64,000 nt of DNA, from contig NC_091142.1 in NCBI RefSeq assembly GCF_041381155.1, forward strand, positions 29,428,955 to 29,492,954, in the 5' to 3' direction. Under the pieces are notes generated by a model. That model saw only the letters and a program-made list of their open reading frames with translations. It made no database searches and had not been told where the DNA came from. A program made the position numbers and the translations under genes. Positions 25,087 to 36,934 of this stretch are shown here, in pieces. Source of the stretch: Argopecten irradians (Eukaryota > Mollusca > Bivalvia > Pectinida > Pectinidae). Every line of letters begins with the position of its first letter. Within the stretch, counting starts at the first letter, position 1.

Positions 25087-27397
25087 TCTCAAGCCCCAGA
25101 ACATGGGCCTTCTTCATATAAGACAAGGCTAAAAAGCCCATTATCACAAAAGCCCACAAGGCAATATAATCTTAGACATGAGCTCTCTCCACAAGCTCTT
25201 GCTCTTTTGAACCACTAGGCAATAGAAGCTTAGTCATGAACTCTAAATGACAACATGAGATCTACATTACGGAAGCTTTGTCCTGGGTCACAAATGGCTC
25301 TTAACAGTATCTCTCACCATAAACAATGATATAGAAGCTTAGTTGTGAGCCCAAAAGAAAGCCTTCTATCTCACTATGCACAAAGAAAGGAAAACCTTGT
25401 GACGAGCCTTCTAACAAAACCTTTGTAGTCGATTTGATTATTGGGCCAAGGACAAACACAATGTGATTCTGTTTCTGTGTTGTGTACTTGTTTTGTTATT
25501 GATAATGTGTTATCTTGAATTGACCTTGACGTGTTATGTCATGTCATGTATCTTTTGTACAGCTTAGTGCTGAAAATGTGTGATTGTTCAGGCAACAATC
25601 AACAAGGTGCTGAAAGTATAGTGCAGAATACAAGTATTTTTCATAGTCTCAAAGTTAACTCAATTTGCACTCTTCTAAGAAAATAATCCAGTTTATAGAT
25701 GGAAGAACTTCCAGAAGCAGAAGAGTTTCAAATTGAGTATGGGAAGTTATACTAGAGAAGTAGAAGCAGGCAAATCAAGTTAAGTTCTGTATGCAAGATT
25801 GAAAATCTCATTAATTAATAATAATAACAATAACTGATATCAGTACCTAAAAATTATTTTACCACTCATTTGTAAATCCAGCCAAACATCGAAAAGTTTG
25901 TTACCTTGGTGATTTTATAATACAATATGTATCAAATATCTAACTCTAGAAAATCTAATTGGTTAAAGTGTATATTATTGTAGATCTGTATATACACAAT
26001 GTAATTCTGGGAGAAGGCGTTTCTAAGTTGAGATAACTTGTGCCTTATCCCTGTTGTTATGTTGAACAATAAAAATATGTTTAAATCAATCAATACTTAT
26101 ATCACATGTTCCTGTAAGTCAGTTTCTACTACATACTAACTCATCAACCCTGTATATTAATAATGAACTGTTCCACCATTTGAATCAGAAGAGTCCAAGT
26201 CGTCTTCAGGGGTGAATGAGTTAATTAAGGAACATTATGTTAAAGTTTTCCTCGTTGATCTTGTTATGACAATGTTATTAATAAGACTATTTTACTGGAC
26301 TTCCGTGTATCTGTCTTCTACAACCAATAGTATATTTCTATCACTATTCCTTGGGGGGAAAAGCATGCTGTTATGTTTGTTTTGAAATTTAGATATCCGT
26401 TACTCCATGTGCATTTTGAATAATGAATAAATTACCTGCCACATAAATATATCTTCTTGCTCCTCTCCCTCTTTCTCTCTCCCTCTCTCTCTCTCTCTTG
26501 AACATCCAGATTTTACTTACTAGCCACATTTCCATCTGTTATAGAACTAAGATTGTGTTGAACATAATTTAAGACTACATTAACTCTATGGTAGATTTCA
26601 GTGTTTTCATTGATGTTATACACATGTAGTAACAAATTACTGTTTGCTGTTATATTTACCAGGGTCAAATTTTCCCAATTTCAACTGAAAATGAGAAATG
26701 TTAAATTTCAGCTTTATCAAATTTTTGCGATCATTCTTTCAGGGTATGTATTGTATGACAATATCCCATGAAAATATTATCACCACTAAAATAACCAGCT
26801 TCACTGTAGTTCTTATTGTTAAAGTATACCGATATGAAACTGTAATTTGATGATTGTGATCATAGATTTACAGATGTAAATCACATTATTATTTGTTGGA
26901 TGCTTGTATTCTTCTGTGATCCTCCGAAAACCAGTACCGAAGATGCACTCACTTTAATACATCTATGAAATAATAAATAGTGCTGTATGATTGAGAATTG
27001 TGTTAGCCTTTGTTCAGATTACGAACCAATCAAAATCCCTAATTCCTAACCAGTTTCAGAGGATCTGACAACACCCCATCTGGGTCACATTCTCCTGACT
27101 GTTCAGACAGGGATGATAACTTTGTTAAGAGCTTCAGAATCATTTTCAAGAATGTAGTAATTTTGCCCAAAGAGCACAACATAACTTAATGCATACAGGT
27201 GCTGTTATGAAATGTGGTGTATTTTATTGTAGCCAGAGTGCAAACACGCATTTGAACTAACATAATGAGAGTATAAAAGGTCACCAGAATGTGACCTTTG
27301 ATGAAATGTTGTCAGATGCTCTACAAAGTGGAGTGAGAATAAGGATTTGTGTTTAAGTAAGATCTGATTACAGACATAACCACCTTTAGTTTCCATC
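25087..27397 (+). other. ERCC6L 3' UTR and downstream intergenic DNA
   Basis: After the TAG stop (25084-25086), the next clear poly(A) signal, AATAAA, is at 26068-26073, giving a 3' UTR of about 1 kb. The stretch just after the stop contains low-copy echoes of its own sequence (the AGAAGCTTAG block recurs at 25076, 25217 and 25331). A CT-rich microsatellite lies at about 26459-26500. No further gene is visible up to the repeat at 27398. Confidence 0.6.
26068..26073 (+). promoter_or_regulatory. Candidate poly(A) signal of ERCC6L
   Basis: AATAAA is followed by a T/A-rich stretch, 982 bp after the stop codon, and is the first canonical hexamer of the 3' UTR that I noticed. Confidence 0.5.
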
Positions 27398-28475
27398 ACT
27401 ATCACAAAGACAGGGAATTTTGGCGCCCACCAAAGAATAATCTATGTCTGACAACAGAAAGAGGGATCTTTTCCCTGCTTTTCAAACTTTTACTACATAC
27501 TATATATGAACCTTGAGAAAGATCCTTTCAGTACTTTCTGAGATATGTAGCAGTAACAAACTTCAATTATCAAAATTCAAGATGGCTACCTGTCGATCAT
27601 CTTGCTGACCGATCTGTCCCAAAATGCAATATGCACAACTAGGGTCGTAGGGGAACCTACATATGAAATTTGAGAAAGATTCCTTCAGTACTTTCTGGGA
27701 AATAGTGTTAACAAACTTTAACTATCAAAATCCAAGATGGCCGTCAGTCGGTCGGCCATCTTGTTGACTGATTGGTCCCAAAATGCAATATGCACAACTA
27801 GGGCCTAGGAGAACCAACATATGAAATTTGAGAAAGATCCCTTCAAAACTTTCTGAGAAATAGCGGTAACAAACTTTAACTATCAAAATCCAAGATGGCC
27901 GCCAGTCGGCCATCTTGTTGACCAATTGGTCCCAAAATGCAATATGCACAACTAGGGCCCTAGGAGAACCAACATATGAAATTTGAGAAAGATCCCTTCA
28001 AAACTTTCTGAGAAATAGCGGTAACAAACTTTAACTATCAAAATCCAAGATGGCCGCCAGTCGGCCATCTTGTTGACCGATTGGTCCCAAAATGCAATAT
28101 GCACAACTAGGGCCCTAGGGGAACCTACATGTGAAATTTGAGAAAGATCCCTTCAAAACTTTCTGAGAAATAGCGGTAACAAACTTTAACTATCAAAATC
28201 CAAGATGGCCGCCAGTCGGCCATCTTGTTGACCGATTGGTCCCAAAATGCAATATGCACAACTAGGGCCCTAGGGGAACCTACATGTGAAATTTGAGAAA
28301 GATCCCTTCTGTACTTTCTGAGAAATAGCGGTAACAAGAATTGTTAACGGACGGACGGACGGACGGAAGGACGGACGGACGGACGGAAGGACGGACGGAC
28401 AGACGACGGACCACGGACGAAAGGCGATTTGAATAGCCCACCATCTGATGACTATCACAAAGACAGGGAATTTTG
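27398..28475 (-). repeat. ~155-bp tandem array element flanked by 25-bp direct repeats (element C)
   Basis: About five units of 155-158 bp each contain a facing pair of CAAGATGGCC and GGCCATCTTG plus AATGCAATATGCACAACTAG and GAGAAAGATCCCTTC. On the right, an ACGG-type microsatellite (about 28345-28410) is followed by a GGCGATTTGAATAGCCCACC block. A 25-bp direct repeat (beginning ACTATCACAAAGACAGGGAA) occurs at 27398-27422 and 28451-28475, exactly bounding the element. Comparison with element B indicates a minus-strand orientation. The open frames within it are array shadows. Confidence 0.8.
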
Positions 28476-29348
28476 TCTATAGAGTTTAAATGCTAATCTT
28501 TGGTATAATATAGGCACATATACATAAAGAAATAATTATTGTGTGATCAATTCATAAGAAAATTTAGTTGAAATGTAACTATCAGAACACATCAAAAGAA
28601 ACGGAATGCAGTGCCTATTGGAGTATTTGAGATTACAGTGCAACTTTTCTCAACTGGATGCCAATTAGTCTGTGAAGTCAGGTTTACAGATTACTTGTAT
28701 ACAAGTTTTAATTACTATAAATTAAGGAGGAAAATGTCACGTAATACAGGGATTTCAAGATCCCAAAACGACCTGGGTAAAGTTACACTGTTCAAAGGAA
28801 AGGTCAGTTTGTACAAGTTGCACTGTTCAAAGGGAAGGTCAGTTTGTACAAGTTACACTGTTCAAAGGGAAGGTCAGTTTGTACAAGTTACACTGTTCAA
28901 AGGGAAGGTCAGTTTGTACAAGTTGGATTTTATAGGTAGCAATGGATATGCCTATCTTCTACTTGTTGATAAACTAGTTTTGACTAGATACCATTTCAAA
29001 CTAAACAACCTTTACAAACACTCCATCCATTCTGCAAAATTTGCTGTTCTTAAATATTAAACCAAATTTTTCCCAACTCATTTTTAAACTGTATAAAATG
29101 AATTATTTCAACTGCCAAGTACCATTTTTGTTAAATTTTATTTACATTTGACATGTCGATGAAAACAAGCAATAAATATTTCTTCGGAATCAAATGAGAA
29201 AAGCACATTTATTCTATTTCATATTTATAATTCAACAACAAGAGTCAAAATTCAATACATACAAGTACTGAACAATGAATTTATATTTTTTTTAACCGAA
29301 AAAAGAAATGTTTTTGAAAAATAATGTCTATGAACTTTAATCTTTCTA
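28476..29348. other. Intergenic DNA between the convergent ERCC6L and EIF2B1 genes
   Basis: It contains a 35-bp tandem repeat (28782-28922, listed separately), preceded by a fragment related to the 3018-3265 foldback family (TTTCAAGATCCCAAAACGAC). No gene is seen; the 149-residue open frame across the tandem repeat has no recognisable family and shifts register through the 35-bp units. Confidence 0.6.
28782..28922. repeat. 35-bp tandem repeat, 4 copies
   Basis: The unit is GTTACACTGTTCAAAGGGAA followed by GGTCAGTTTGTACAA, repeated four times with one or two differences. Thirty-five is not a multiple of three, which argues against a coding role. Confidence 0.9.
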
Positions 29349-29350
29349 TT

Positions 29351-29356
29351 TTTATT
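29351..29356 (-). promoter_or_regulatory. Candidate poly(A) signal of EIF2B1
   Basis: On the minus strand AATAAA occurs about 50 nt after the EIF2B1 stop codon, giving a very short 3' UTR. Alternative hexamers exist further downstream (for example near 29140). Confidence 0.5.
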
Positions 29357-29406
29357 GTGAGTTCATAGAATCTGAGTGGGAAATGTCTTTGAGAAAACTT
29401 TTTATA

Positions 29407-32400
29407 TCAGCAGTAGAGTTTGATGAGTTCGTCTGAGATGGCGGAGGGAGTGAGGACTCCGAGGTCTGTGAAGAGTAGTGTGATATAGGATGGAGGTGTG
29501 TAGTCCACCAGGGGGTGCTCCTTAGATAGGTCTGACGTCGTCCGTAGGGTACTGGCATGGTACTGTACAACAAGAAAAAGTTTTACATAACATGGTGCTC
29601 AAATGTTCACAACTTTTGAAGCAACATCTAAACATAGTTTAGAAGGAATAAAACATACCCAGTCTATTATCAAGTATAACTTTCGGTCTAAAGACAACAT
29701 TATCTGGCGAGAAATCTTCAGATTACATTGCAGCAAAACCTAAACAAATGATTTACAGTGACTGTAAATAAAAACATTTTCGTGCACGATTGAATTTTAC
29801 GAGCGAAAAGAATTTGCGATAATTATGTGGGTATGAAGGAAAGGGATGTTCTAACCTTCGGATCACAAGCCTAGGATTTTACAAGATTTTGTGACTGGGT
29901 TAATATATCCCTATCATTCATATCAGCAAATGAAAAAGTCTTATAGGATTACCTGGCCCCCTGGATATCAGGAAGGTATTTATGAAGCAGTCATGAAAAA
30001 TATTAAGTTACCCTATTGTTTCAATTAAATTTTCTGAACAATTTACACAGGTAATCTACATTTGTCATCCACAAGCCAGGGAAAGAAAAAAAAAACATTT
30101 CGACTGCTGATTACTGTGTCACATAGATATACCAACCTTAAATTGATTAGGCACATCACATTGATTTAGCGGAAAAAGACGGGTGAATTTAAAACTCTCT
30201 GCAACCACATAAACTGGCTTGTTCATAGCTTTCGCAGAAATCGCTAGTGTGTATGTACCAATCTGAAAATGGAATAATATTTCTATAAAAGGCTGTATCT
30301 GTAAAAATATTTTCTGAGAAATTACAGCAAAATCTTAAGATTAATCCAAATACTAATTAAATTTGAAGTCTTTAACTTTTTTATTTTAAAGTCTCAAAAT
30401 TTAATACATTTAGCATGTATTACTGAGGACCTATTCTTGTCTTCGAAGCAATAATGCTTAACACTTGTAATATAGAATACCAATCACCATAAGAACCAGA
30501 GATAAATGACTCTTTGATAAGCCTATCATCTGATGACAGTATAAATTGGCTATATAATATCTTTACAAATCTCTGTGAAAATATCGTCATTAACTAAAGC
30601 TTAAAACTAAAGCTAAAACCTGTTTAAGTTATCTATTTGTTTTGATCAAAATTTTCATTAGGTACCTATTCATGAATGCTTAGTAAATCAACACTAAGTT
30701 TAATTAGGGTTTGCAGATTTTCAGTTACCAACTGTCTTTTGTAATCAAAGTGCAACAATTGGACTAATTCATGTACCATGTGATACTCGATAGCGTTTGT
30801 GTGGGACAAGTGTCTCCAGTGGTGATGGAACGTAACTATTTGTAATCTTCCCACTGAAATAACGTTGGCGTGGGATGTCATCGTTTGACATCATCCCACT
30901 ACCAATAGAAACAAATGTTATTGGGTATCATGTGATACATGAATGATTCCCATTCATATCCGCAAATTATTTACTTTAAAAATATTGAAAGATATCATTT
31001 TAAATGATATTTTGAATCCACAATTAATTTCCGCACAATTGATTTGAAACAGAAACAGCAAAATTTAGTAACTGTGGAAGCAAGTTTACAATCTCTTGAA
31101 TCCCAAGTCAGAACTTCGAATGCTACCACTGGGGAGATTTCTCCTATTTAAATACCACTACTTGTTAAGACCCTGTGACTCCGCTACTACAGACCTTACG
31201 ACTCCTTTATTACTGTACCTTATTGATGATACCGCCACTTTCCACTACGCCTTCTGCTCCAACTAGAACCATGTCCACCTTCTCCATCACATATCTGTCA
31301 AATCAAGTTCAAATGTTATGTTCACTTAAACTCAAACTTGCTTTATCATTATCATTAAATAAATTCTAACTTGCTTTATCATTAAATAATTCTAAATTCA
31401 AATTCAAAACTTTGCTTTCTATAATTACTGAGAAAACAAGTGCCTAAATGTAGAAAGATTATACTATTTAAATGATATTTATGCCAAATATAGCTCAGTG
31501 GTATCAATCTAAGTCATCAAGCAGCTGTATTTGGGATGGACTGTCAACCATTTTTATTGTCTCAATGGTAAGTAAGTGGTATTTATCATCTTTATCATCT
31601 TAAGCAGCCATTAGTGTAAAAAAGATTGAGTTTACGGGACCCTAATAAACATAGCGAAGCTACATATCATCTTCACAATGGCAATGAATGTTCGTCTGGG
31701 TTCAATGTGTAAAAACAGGTTTTTTTACACTAATGTATACTTAATATTTACTCTTACAGGCAAGGCAATACAAAATGGTCAAACTGCTATCTAAAATATA
31801 GCCAACTGATGATATAGATTGGTACATTTGGTAGCTCACAAGCCATCTGATGTCTGATTCAGTAGCATGAAATTTGCCAATATTGATGAATTTTATGCTT
31901 TGTTCCACTACATTAGAGATCTATACTCGATACTTACCCAACAGCTGCGTCTAGAACCACTGTTGTTGGAATACCCATATCTATCAGCTCCTTTGATACC
32001 TCACGACTGTTGAGAAAAGAAATATGTTAAAAAGTCTATATCATTACCATTAATTAATTCAAATAGATATAGGGAAGGAAAAGCCAACATCTCTATGAAT
32101 ATTTAACAATAAAAACCTGTTTTTTCACAATTTACAATTGACCATAAAGTAATTAACTATCTTTTGTATTTATGAAATGGATTCCTGGAAATAATTTAAC
32201 AAAGACTGGTATCAAAGAGATTCTATGATGCATTATGAATGGAGATAACTTCTGTGCGAGGAAGTATATACATAATATACATATGTTTAATAAATGCTTT
32301 TATCAAAGACAAAAAGTTAAGATAGATATTTCGTTTACAATGAAATAACCAAATAATGTATTCAAATTCCTTTACCTTAAGTTTTCCAAGAAAGAATATG

Positions 32401-35400
32401 TGAATTCTAAATTATAAAAATTATGAAAAAAAAATAACAAGAGGCCCAAAGGGCCTTAACGGTCATCTGACTACCTTGGCATTAGTAAAATTAATTATAT
32501 AGGTGTAAAGAATCTTATTGTCAGGACCATGTCAGGATCATTTTCAATTTCTTTCAACAAATTTTATTTCAAACAAGAGCCCAAGGCCTTAACATATAGG
32601 AAATTAATTAGATATAGTGTCATTGTAGCCATCTTCGATTTTGGATCGACCCAAAAAATAACAACACTTATGTCGAGACCATGTCGGGATCATTTCATGC
32701 AAGTTTCAGCCAAATCGCACCAGTAGAACTTGAGAAAAAGTTCAAAATGTGTTTTCAAGATGGCGGCTGTGGCGGCCATCTTGATTTCGGATCAACCCGA
32801 AAAATAACAACACTTTGTAGGGACCATGTCAGGATCATTTCATGTAAGTTTCAGCTAAATGGCACTGGTTAAACTATGTATAAGAAATGTTTTTACCCTG
32901 AATTGTCAGGTAGAGATTCTGTGATAGTGATGTAGTGTATTGGCTAGCATGTAAAAGAATCTTATTGTAACCTGAAGGGAGATAACTTTTCTTAAGTTAC
33001 ATATAACCTTAACTATGAATAAGAAATGTTTTTACTGTATCCTGAATTGTCAGGTAGAGATTCTATGGAAGTATGTAGTGTAAGGGAGATAACTTTTGTT
33101 AGGTTACATATAACTTTAACTATGTATAAGAAATGTTTTTACCCTGAATTGTCAGGTAGAGATTCTGTGATAGTGATGTAGTGTAAGGGAGATAACTTTT
33201 GTTAGGTTACATATAACCTTAACTATGTATAAGAAATGTTTTTACCCTGAATTGTCAGGTAGAGATTCTGTGATATATACATTGAAGCGTTTCTTTGCCT
33301 CTGCTGCCTCCTTCAACACTTGTAATACCACTCTGGACTTGGAGTGAGTCAGGATTGTCTACAAAATGAAGAAGTTCAAAACAAGATATTCATATACAGT
33401 ATTAACATTATGTAACATTTGTGTTATTCTGACATAGAATTAAGAGTTGAATCTTGTCATTTGAAAGTAAATAGTATTATAAAAACATTAAAGATGTCTC
33501 AGAGTTAAATGTGTTTATTTCAGAACTTAATATTTACCATTGTTATCATATAAGTTTCATATCATATGCTATGTGGAGTAACTGAGTCATCAAATCTGTA
33601 TTACTTACTGCACCATCTCGTATAAAGGGATGTGCTTGTCTTGCTATCTTTTGTCGAGAATCTGATACTTTCTTCAGGAACAGGTTTCCTCTTTTGACTA
33701 GAATTCTTTGACATTCCTGCATTGTCTATAAAATAAAGATACCATATCTATAAGCATTAAGCCCTATTACATTTTACTAGAATTCATTATTTACATTGTA
33801 TAATCAATGACTTCTAAATTCGCACAAATACCAAATGATTTACCTTCCAAATTGGTAATACAGTAAAACCTGTCTATAAAGACCACACAAGTGACAAGGA
33901 CAAGTGGTCTCTGTAGCCAAGTGACCTATATACAGAGGTCAAATTGTGTTATAAATGGCCATTTGGGACCCTCAAAAAGTGGTCTTAATAATCAGTTGGT
34001 CATTATACAGAGTCGATAAGGCAGGTTTAACTGTACATTATTATACATGTATCTGTACTCTGTTACAAACAAATCACATCATTTTTATTCACTTTTTTCT
34101 ATGTACTGTAAATCAATTGTTCTTGATCCAATTATATGTATATTGTTTGATTGTACCAAACCAAATGTTGACTAACTTACAGAACTATCATATTTTACTA
34201 TTTGTACATCATGTAAGCTGTGCCCTGATTTTGCCCTGTGCCTCTAAGGCCGAAACATGTCGGCAATCATCTGCACCAGATAAACCTAGAATATACCATT
34301 CAGTGCCTGGCTCAAGAGTTGCATCTCTTATTATTTTTGATGATTTAACGTACGGAGTGTTCTAGTGTGGTGACACTGGCGAGTGTGATGAAGCGTAAGA
34401 AGAGTTCTCCAGCAGAAGATATTGAGGTTGTACTACTATCAGTTTCTGTGAGGGTCAGTATGGCATCCTTCATACGATCACGCATTTCTGCCAATGTGTC
34501 CACTGTAAAAATATACACACCATTTATCTTCTGAAACATTCACTTTTTATTCATCTTTCTGTTGTTTATATTCCTTTTTAATTTTATGTCTTTTTTGTTT
34601 TTATATTTGAAAATAAAGTAAAGATTGTGAAATCATTGTAAAAGGAACTACTGCAGTTAAAAACATATACATTTCCTGTGTGAAATTACATCTTATAAAC
34701 AGTCAGACTAAGGAAATCATTCGACAAAATTAGAATTTCTATAATACTGTTACAGGTGTATAGCTAACAAGCCAACAAGGGAATAGAATTTCATCTAAAA
34801 ATAATCTGATATCTAGTGATAACCCACATCCTATTACACACTAAGTACATACTATTAAACAATATACAGCACTCTTGGCATATACAGCAATCCTAACAAC
34901 ATTGACATGTAGTCAGAGGTTAAGTATTGGTCCTAAAACCTTGATGTATTTCAATTGTGTTTTAGTTGTTAGGGTCATCACACCTTTGTTGACCTCCAGG
35001 AAGTGTAAGAGTGTCTTGATGGCAGCCACAGCAGCAGACATGTCCGGGTCTGCACGGACTAGTTCACTGAAGTAGGACAGGATACCTGGACAGAAAAATC
35101 AATATTTCTAAGTTAATGGTTAGTCTATTTCTTGTTACCAGTCTTTTTCTAAGAACTCTTTAAGGTCAAGCATGAGCCCCTTACCAATAGAATGTAATTG
35201 TTTCAAATTTGAGCAAAAAAGATGAATTCCAAAAAAAAAAAAAAAAAAGAATTTACACTAAAAATTGCTATTTGTTATTTTAGCATTATAAAGAGGGCTA
35301 ATAACAGACTTTTCAGAGTTTGAAAATGTTTCAAATGTCATTAAAACTATAAAATCCCAAATACATCATGTTTAATGTAAAATATGGAATTATTTATTGC

Positions 35401-36352
35401 GTGACAAAATTTGATTGGCTGATTTAAACTTAAAACTTATCTATTTATTTTCCATCAATCTACTTCATCGGTCTTTGGTTCAAATTGCACTTTCATATTG
35501 CAATTGGTGGTTTAAGGAATGGGTGAAGTGCAATGACCTACAGCAGTAAGTTATAATGGTATCTGTATACTTTTAAGATTGAACCACAGGAGTTTGATGT
35601 TCAGCCAATAATATATATTGTAAATATATAAAAAAAAAACACCCCTATATACTGTATAAAAACAAAATTATATAGTATATAGGGGTATTTACTATATATT
35701 ATTGACAGAACATCAAACTCCTGTGATTGAACAAACATATGAATTTTGGCACCAAAAAAATCAATTTATGAATGTGATCACATATATCATATTCCAATTT
35801 ATATTACAGCATCTACAGACTATGGGTATTTTTCAAAGGGGACCATGATCAGGAAACATATTAATTATAACCTGAAGGTGATAGTAGGATTTAAATACTT
35901 TCTTATCCTTGACAGATGGACAATATGCGGACTTCTGAGCTACCAGGCAGTTCATATTTCAATGGATATAGTTACCAATTATATAAACATGGGTTAATAT
36001 GGTATTTTATTTCTGATGCAATAATAGTATCTGGACCCCAATGTTCTCACTACAATACATATTGCTGATATTCCGAAAGTAAGTTAAATTAACACTGCGA
36101 GCAAGACTATATTTCATTCTCTACAGATGCAATTCAGCTACGTTTAAAATGCTTTTTTATAACCCTCTAACAGACTTCATGTAGGCCTATCAATGATGTA
36201 AAATCCAGATCTGAGTACCAAGCGGCTAAATTTAAAAAGACGACTGCATTGACATATCACTACTCTATTTTTAAGATAACTGACAGGCATATAGGTATGT
36301 TGTTTACTACAATTCGCATAATCCTGCTAATTAAATTACCATCTCTGTCCAT
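29407..36352 (-). CDS. EIF2B1: EIF2B1, translation initiation factor eIF2B subunit alpha
   Basis: eIF2B-alpha is a regulatory subunit of the decameric exchange factor that reloads eIF2 with GTP; the alpha dimer helps join the two halves and senses phosphorylated eIF2. Coding exons in transcript order: 36352-36340, 35085-34984, 34502-34354, 33725-33609, 33358-33246, 32006-31938, 31294-31219, 30262-30137, 29562-29407. All junctions are GT-AG and phases close to 306 residues, against 305 in human. The start is ATG 36352-36350 (MDRDGILSYF), followed by the N-terminal helical domain ([35 protein letters not shown]). The C-terminal Rossmann-like domain shows [46 protein letters not shown] and [12 protein letters not shown]. 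The end ([19 protein letters not shown]) matches the family. It is head to head with FTSJ3. The end of exon 5 with its donor is repeated in the next intron. Confidence 0.96.
32436..32872 (-). repeat. Hairpin-ended element in an EIF2B1 intron (element D)
   Basis: Read on the minus strand it ends with a GGCCC-TTT-GGGCC hairpin followed by TCTTGTTA (at 32458-32433), the terminal layout of elements A, F and G. Two to three partial units contain TCAAGATGGCGGC facing GGCGGCCATCTTGA (32755-32785), GACCATGTC-GGATCATTTCA and AAGTTTCAGC. No ORF of its own. Confidence 0.7.
32888..33272 (-). repeat. Tandem duplication of the EIF2B1 exon-5 end plus its splice donor
   Basis: On the minus strand, the last ~26 nt of exon 5 (ATCACAGAATCTCTACCTGA, then CAATTCAGG) and the following GTAAAAACA donor are present at the true exon (33272-33238). 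They recur in the next intron at about 33170-33134, 33075-33029 and 32924-32888. The repeat period is about 104 bp; the second copy is more diverged (extra bases at the donor). Intervening DNA with GGGAGATAACTTTTGTTAGG is repeated too. Confidence 0.85.
33861..34033. mobile_element. pogo-like (Tc1/mariner-type) MITE with TA duplication
   Basis: The ends are CAGTAAAACCTGTCTATAA and, inverted, the complement of CAGTTAAACCTGCCTTAT, flanked by TA (33859-33860, 34034-34035). TIRs starting CAGT with TA duplication fit pogo/Tigger-like elements. It is 173 bp, non-autonomous, in an EIF2B1 intron. A second copy is at 46483-46680. Confidence 0.75.
35583..35727. repeat. Palindromic (foldback) element in EIF2B1 intron 1
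   Basis: Left arm CACAGGAGTTTGATGTTC plus ATAATATATA, and right arm its inverted copy (GAACATCAAACTCCTGTG), enclose a second inverted AT-rich pair (ACCCCTATATACT / AGTATATAGGGGT). The whole 145 bp can fold into one hairpin. Confidence 0.75.
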
Positions 36353-36934
36353 GATGAAAACACGACGACAATTTTTCTTCAGCAGGTGCTCGTCAACTTA
36401 ACCGGAAGTTAATGTGGCTTTACTAAACAAGGTCCGGTATATTTTAGACGGACAAAATCCTAATGTATTAAAGGAGTTGATATGAATGATTCTTCGTTTC
36501 GTTATTAATTGTCTTTTACAAAATAACGAATACCGGTGTTATCGGTAGGGTTTTGGTCAATTATTTTTAATTCTAATGTAAATATTATAATAGTATTTGT
36601 TTCAAGTTTGATGGTAGAGTTACTTCCCTTCCCATATAAGGTGACCATTTGCCAATAATTTCGAGAACACTTCTAATTACCTAAAAATTTCTTCCGAATG
36701 ACAAAAGCAATTTCTTCTCTTTACAAATAAATTCAGTTCGAATGATCCACTCAGTTAGTGTGTATTACGAATCTAGAGTGACAATCATGAACAGGTTTTT
36801 TCCGGAAAAATATCACGTTTTTATTTTAGAATTCCTCGTGAAGACGGAAGTGACGTACTACGCAATAGCACATTGGGAACCACATGGGCATGTTGAAATC
36901 AAAATAAGTTTTGTAAAGTGGACGATTGTCCAAG
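36353..36934. promoter_or_regulatory. Probable bidirectional promoter of EIF2B1 (-) and FTSJ3 (+)
   Basis: The 582 bp between the two divergent start codons contain an exact ETS site ACCGGAAGT (36401-36409), about 50 bp from the EIF2B1 ATG. A composite ETS/CRE site CGGAAGTGACGTA (36845-36857) lies about 80 bp from the FTSJ3 ATG, and a perfect CArG box CCATATAAGG at 36632-36641. No obvious TATA box sits at a suitable place. ETS/GABP and CRE sites are typical of TATA-less housekeeping promoters. Transcription starts cannot be located from sequence alone. Confidence 0.7.

Noticed and set aside
28611..29060. 149-residue plus-strand frame in the ERCC6L-EIF2B1 gap
   Set aside because: It crosses a 35-bp tandem repeat in shifting register and has no recognisable domain; its start is inside repeat-derived DNA.
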